Shown here piece after piece: positions 32,412 through 33,016 of a stretch of 33,016 nucleotides of DNA. The stretch is from Mageeibacillus sp. UBA1046. GTDB lineage: Bacteria > Bacillota > Clostridia > Saccharofermentanales > DTU023. Where the stretch lies: NCBI GenBank assembly GCA_002316595.1, contig DCDV01000017.1, positions 66,147 to 99,162 on the forward strand, in the 5' to 3' direction. Numbering within the stretch: the stretch's first letter is position 1; each line of letters opens with the position of its first letter. Made by a program: the position numbers and the translations under genes. The notes under the pieces were generated by a model. It was given only the letters and a program-made list of their open reading frames with translations, was not told where the DNA came from and did no database searches.

Positions 32412-33016
32412 CTAAAGAACTACCAGAGAGAGAGCCAGATGAGTAACTGCCAATAGATCGGCAGCTCCGCCGGGGCTCAAATTTCTGCTGACAAAGTCAA
32501 GATTAATTCTTTGCAGAGCTTCTTCCCACGAGGAGCTGCGCGACTCGCGGCGCAAATAAGAGATTGCAGTGCTCCTGGCATATTCCAGTCCGCGAAACCC
32601 GCCTCGCTTTATTAATGTCGTGTCTTTAATCTGCGTCAGCAAGGTCATCAGATAATCAAGAGCCAGTTTCCTGTCCTCAGCCAGAATTCCTCCGCATGAC
32701 AAGCTAAGCGAATTCCCTCTCGAGTAGGCAAAACTCTCCAGTAAATTCATGCCATAGCGTGTGATAGTCGGAAATCCTAAGCTTACCTCTTCTCTGATGC
32801 CGCCAATTGAGTGTTCTTTATAGAGCTGCTCTCCTGCTGACAAACCGGGGGCATCGTCTTCCTCCATATCTTTAAGATCTTGAGCAACCAGATCACCGCT
32901 GACAGCAGGAATAAACGACAGTAAACGGGATACTCTGTCAAGACGTTCAAGTTCAGTTTCCGGCAAAAGCAACGGCTTATTATTTTTTAGATAAGATGCA
33001 GCTGCCAATACCAGGG
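32412..33016 (-). CDS. citG: Triphosphoribosyl-dephospho-CoA synthase CitG, 5' end outside window
   Basis: The C-terminal two thirds of CitG, which makes the precursor of the citrate lyase prosthetic group from dephospho-CoA and ATP. About 201 residues are visible of a usual 280-300; the frame stays open to the window edge, so the start is beyond it. A TTG at 33008 is not a convincing start. Family motifs are present: LYKEHSIGGIREEVSLGFPT, then IKDTTLIKRGG, and the C-terminal NLSPGGAADLLAVT. It is convergent with citX-mntP, so the two citrate lyase maturation genes are not in one transcript here. The rest of a citrate lyase cluster may lie beyond the window end. Confidence 0.88.
   Translation of the reverse strand, partial: LVLAAASYLKNNKPLLLPETELERLDRVSRLLSFIPAVSGDLVAQDLKDMEEDDAPGLSAGEQLYKEHSIGGIREEVSLGFPTITRYGMNLLESFAYSRGNSLSLSCGGILAEDRKLALDYLMTLLTQIKDTTLIKRGGFRGLEYARSTAISYLRRESRSSSWEEALQRINLDFVSRNLSPGGAADLLAVTHLALSLVVL

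Noticed and set aside
32402..32439. Hairpin TCTGGCTC/GAGCCAGA as the mntP or citG terminator.
   Set aside because: The loop is about 22 bases, it overlaps the citG stop, and there is no T-run on either strand.

Overview
The window looks like chromosomal DNA from an anaerobic, fermentative Gram-positive bacterium of the class Clostridia. This is inferred from gene content: an Rnf complex in the clostridial order rnfCDGEAB, a single-chain pyruvate:ferredoxin oxidoreductase, a DnaD-domain protein next to a DnaC/DnaI-type helicase loader, VanW and SH3b/NlpC wall proteins, and citrate-lyase cofactor genes. No 16S or other species marker is present, so nothing finer is claimed. No tRNA, rRNA, insertion sequence, phage or CRISPR element was seen. 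No gene-free stretch exceeds 300 bases.

Layout. (1) 1-3185, plus strand: the end of an unrecognised gene, then a tight DUF969-DUF979-M29/NicX-like operon, probably a transporter pair with a metallo-hydrolase. (2) 3218-8535, plus: promoter and complete rnfCDGEAB operon, a membrane ferredoxin:NAD oxidoreductase and ion pump. (3) 8549-8898: rpmB with its own promoter and terminator. (4) 9007-9102: a 24-bp tandem repeat array. (5) 12957-9111, minus: an operon of DnaD-domain protein, helicase loader, acpS and a membrane-anchored SH3b/NlpC-like protein that has lost its catalytic cysteine. (6) 20319-13006, minus: pgk-tpiA fusion, gpmI and PFOR, which together cover much of lower glycolysis and pyruvate oxidation. 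(7) 20507-25023, plus: GtrB-like GT2 glycosyltransferase, a large multi-spanning membrane protein (GT-C-like) and a PHP-domain phosphoesterase. (8) 30742-25222, minus: popT (undecaprenyl-phosphate translocase family), a five-SH3b NlpC/P60 hydrolase and a VanW protein. (9) 30958-33016: citX overlapping mntP on plus, a 20-bp tandem repeat array, and the 3' part of citG on minus.

How the genes fit together. PFOR makes reduced ferredoxin, which Rnf can oxidise with NAD to build an ion gradient. The fused PGK-TIM and GpmI feed pyruvate production. The envelope genes share lipid-carrier and peptidoglycan themes: undecaprenyl-phosphate recycling, lipid-linked sugar transfer and wall cleavage or remodelling. 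CitX and CitG build and attach the citrate lyase prosthetic group, but the lyase subunits are not in the window.

I found no clear new defence or mobile system. The most unusual items are the apparent NlpC/P60 pseudoenzyme, two minisatellites that both sit between convergent genes and both show a two-unit higher-order period, a near-perfect palindrome over the predicted dnaD start site, the CitX insertion, and the DUF969/DUF979/M29-like operon.
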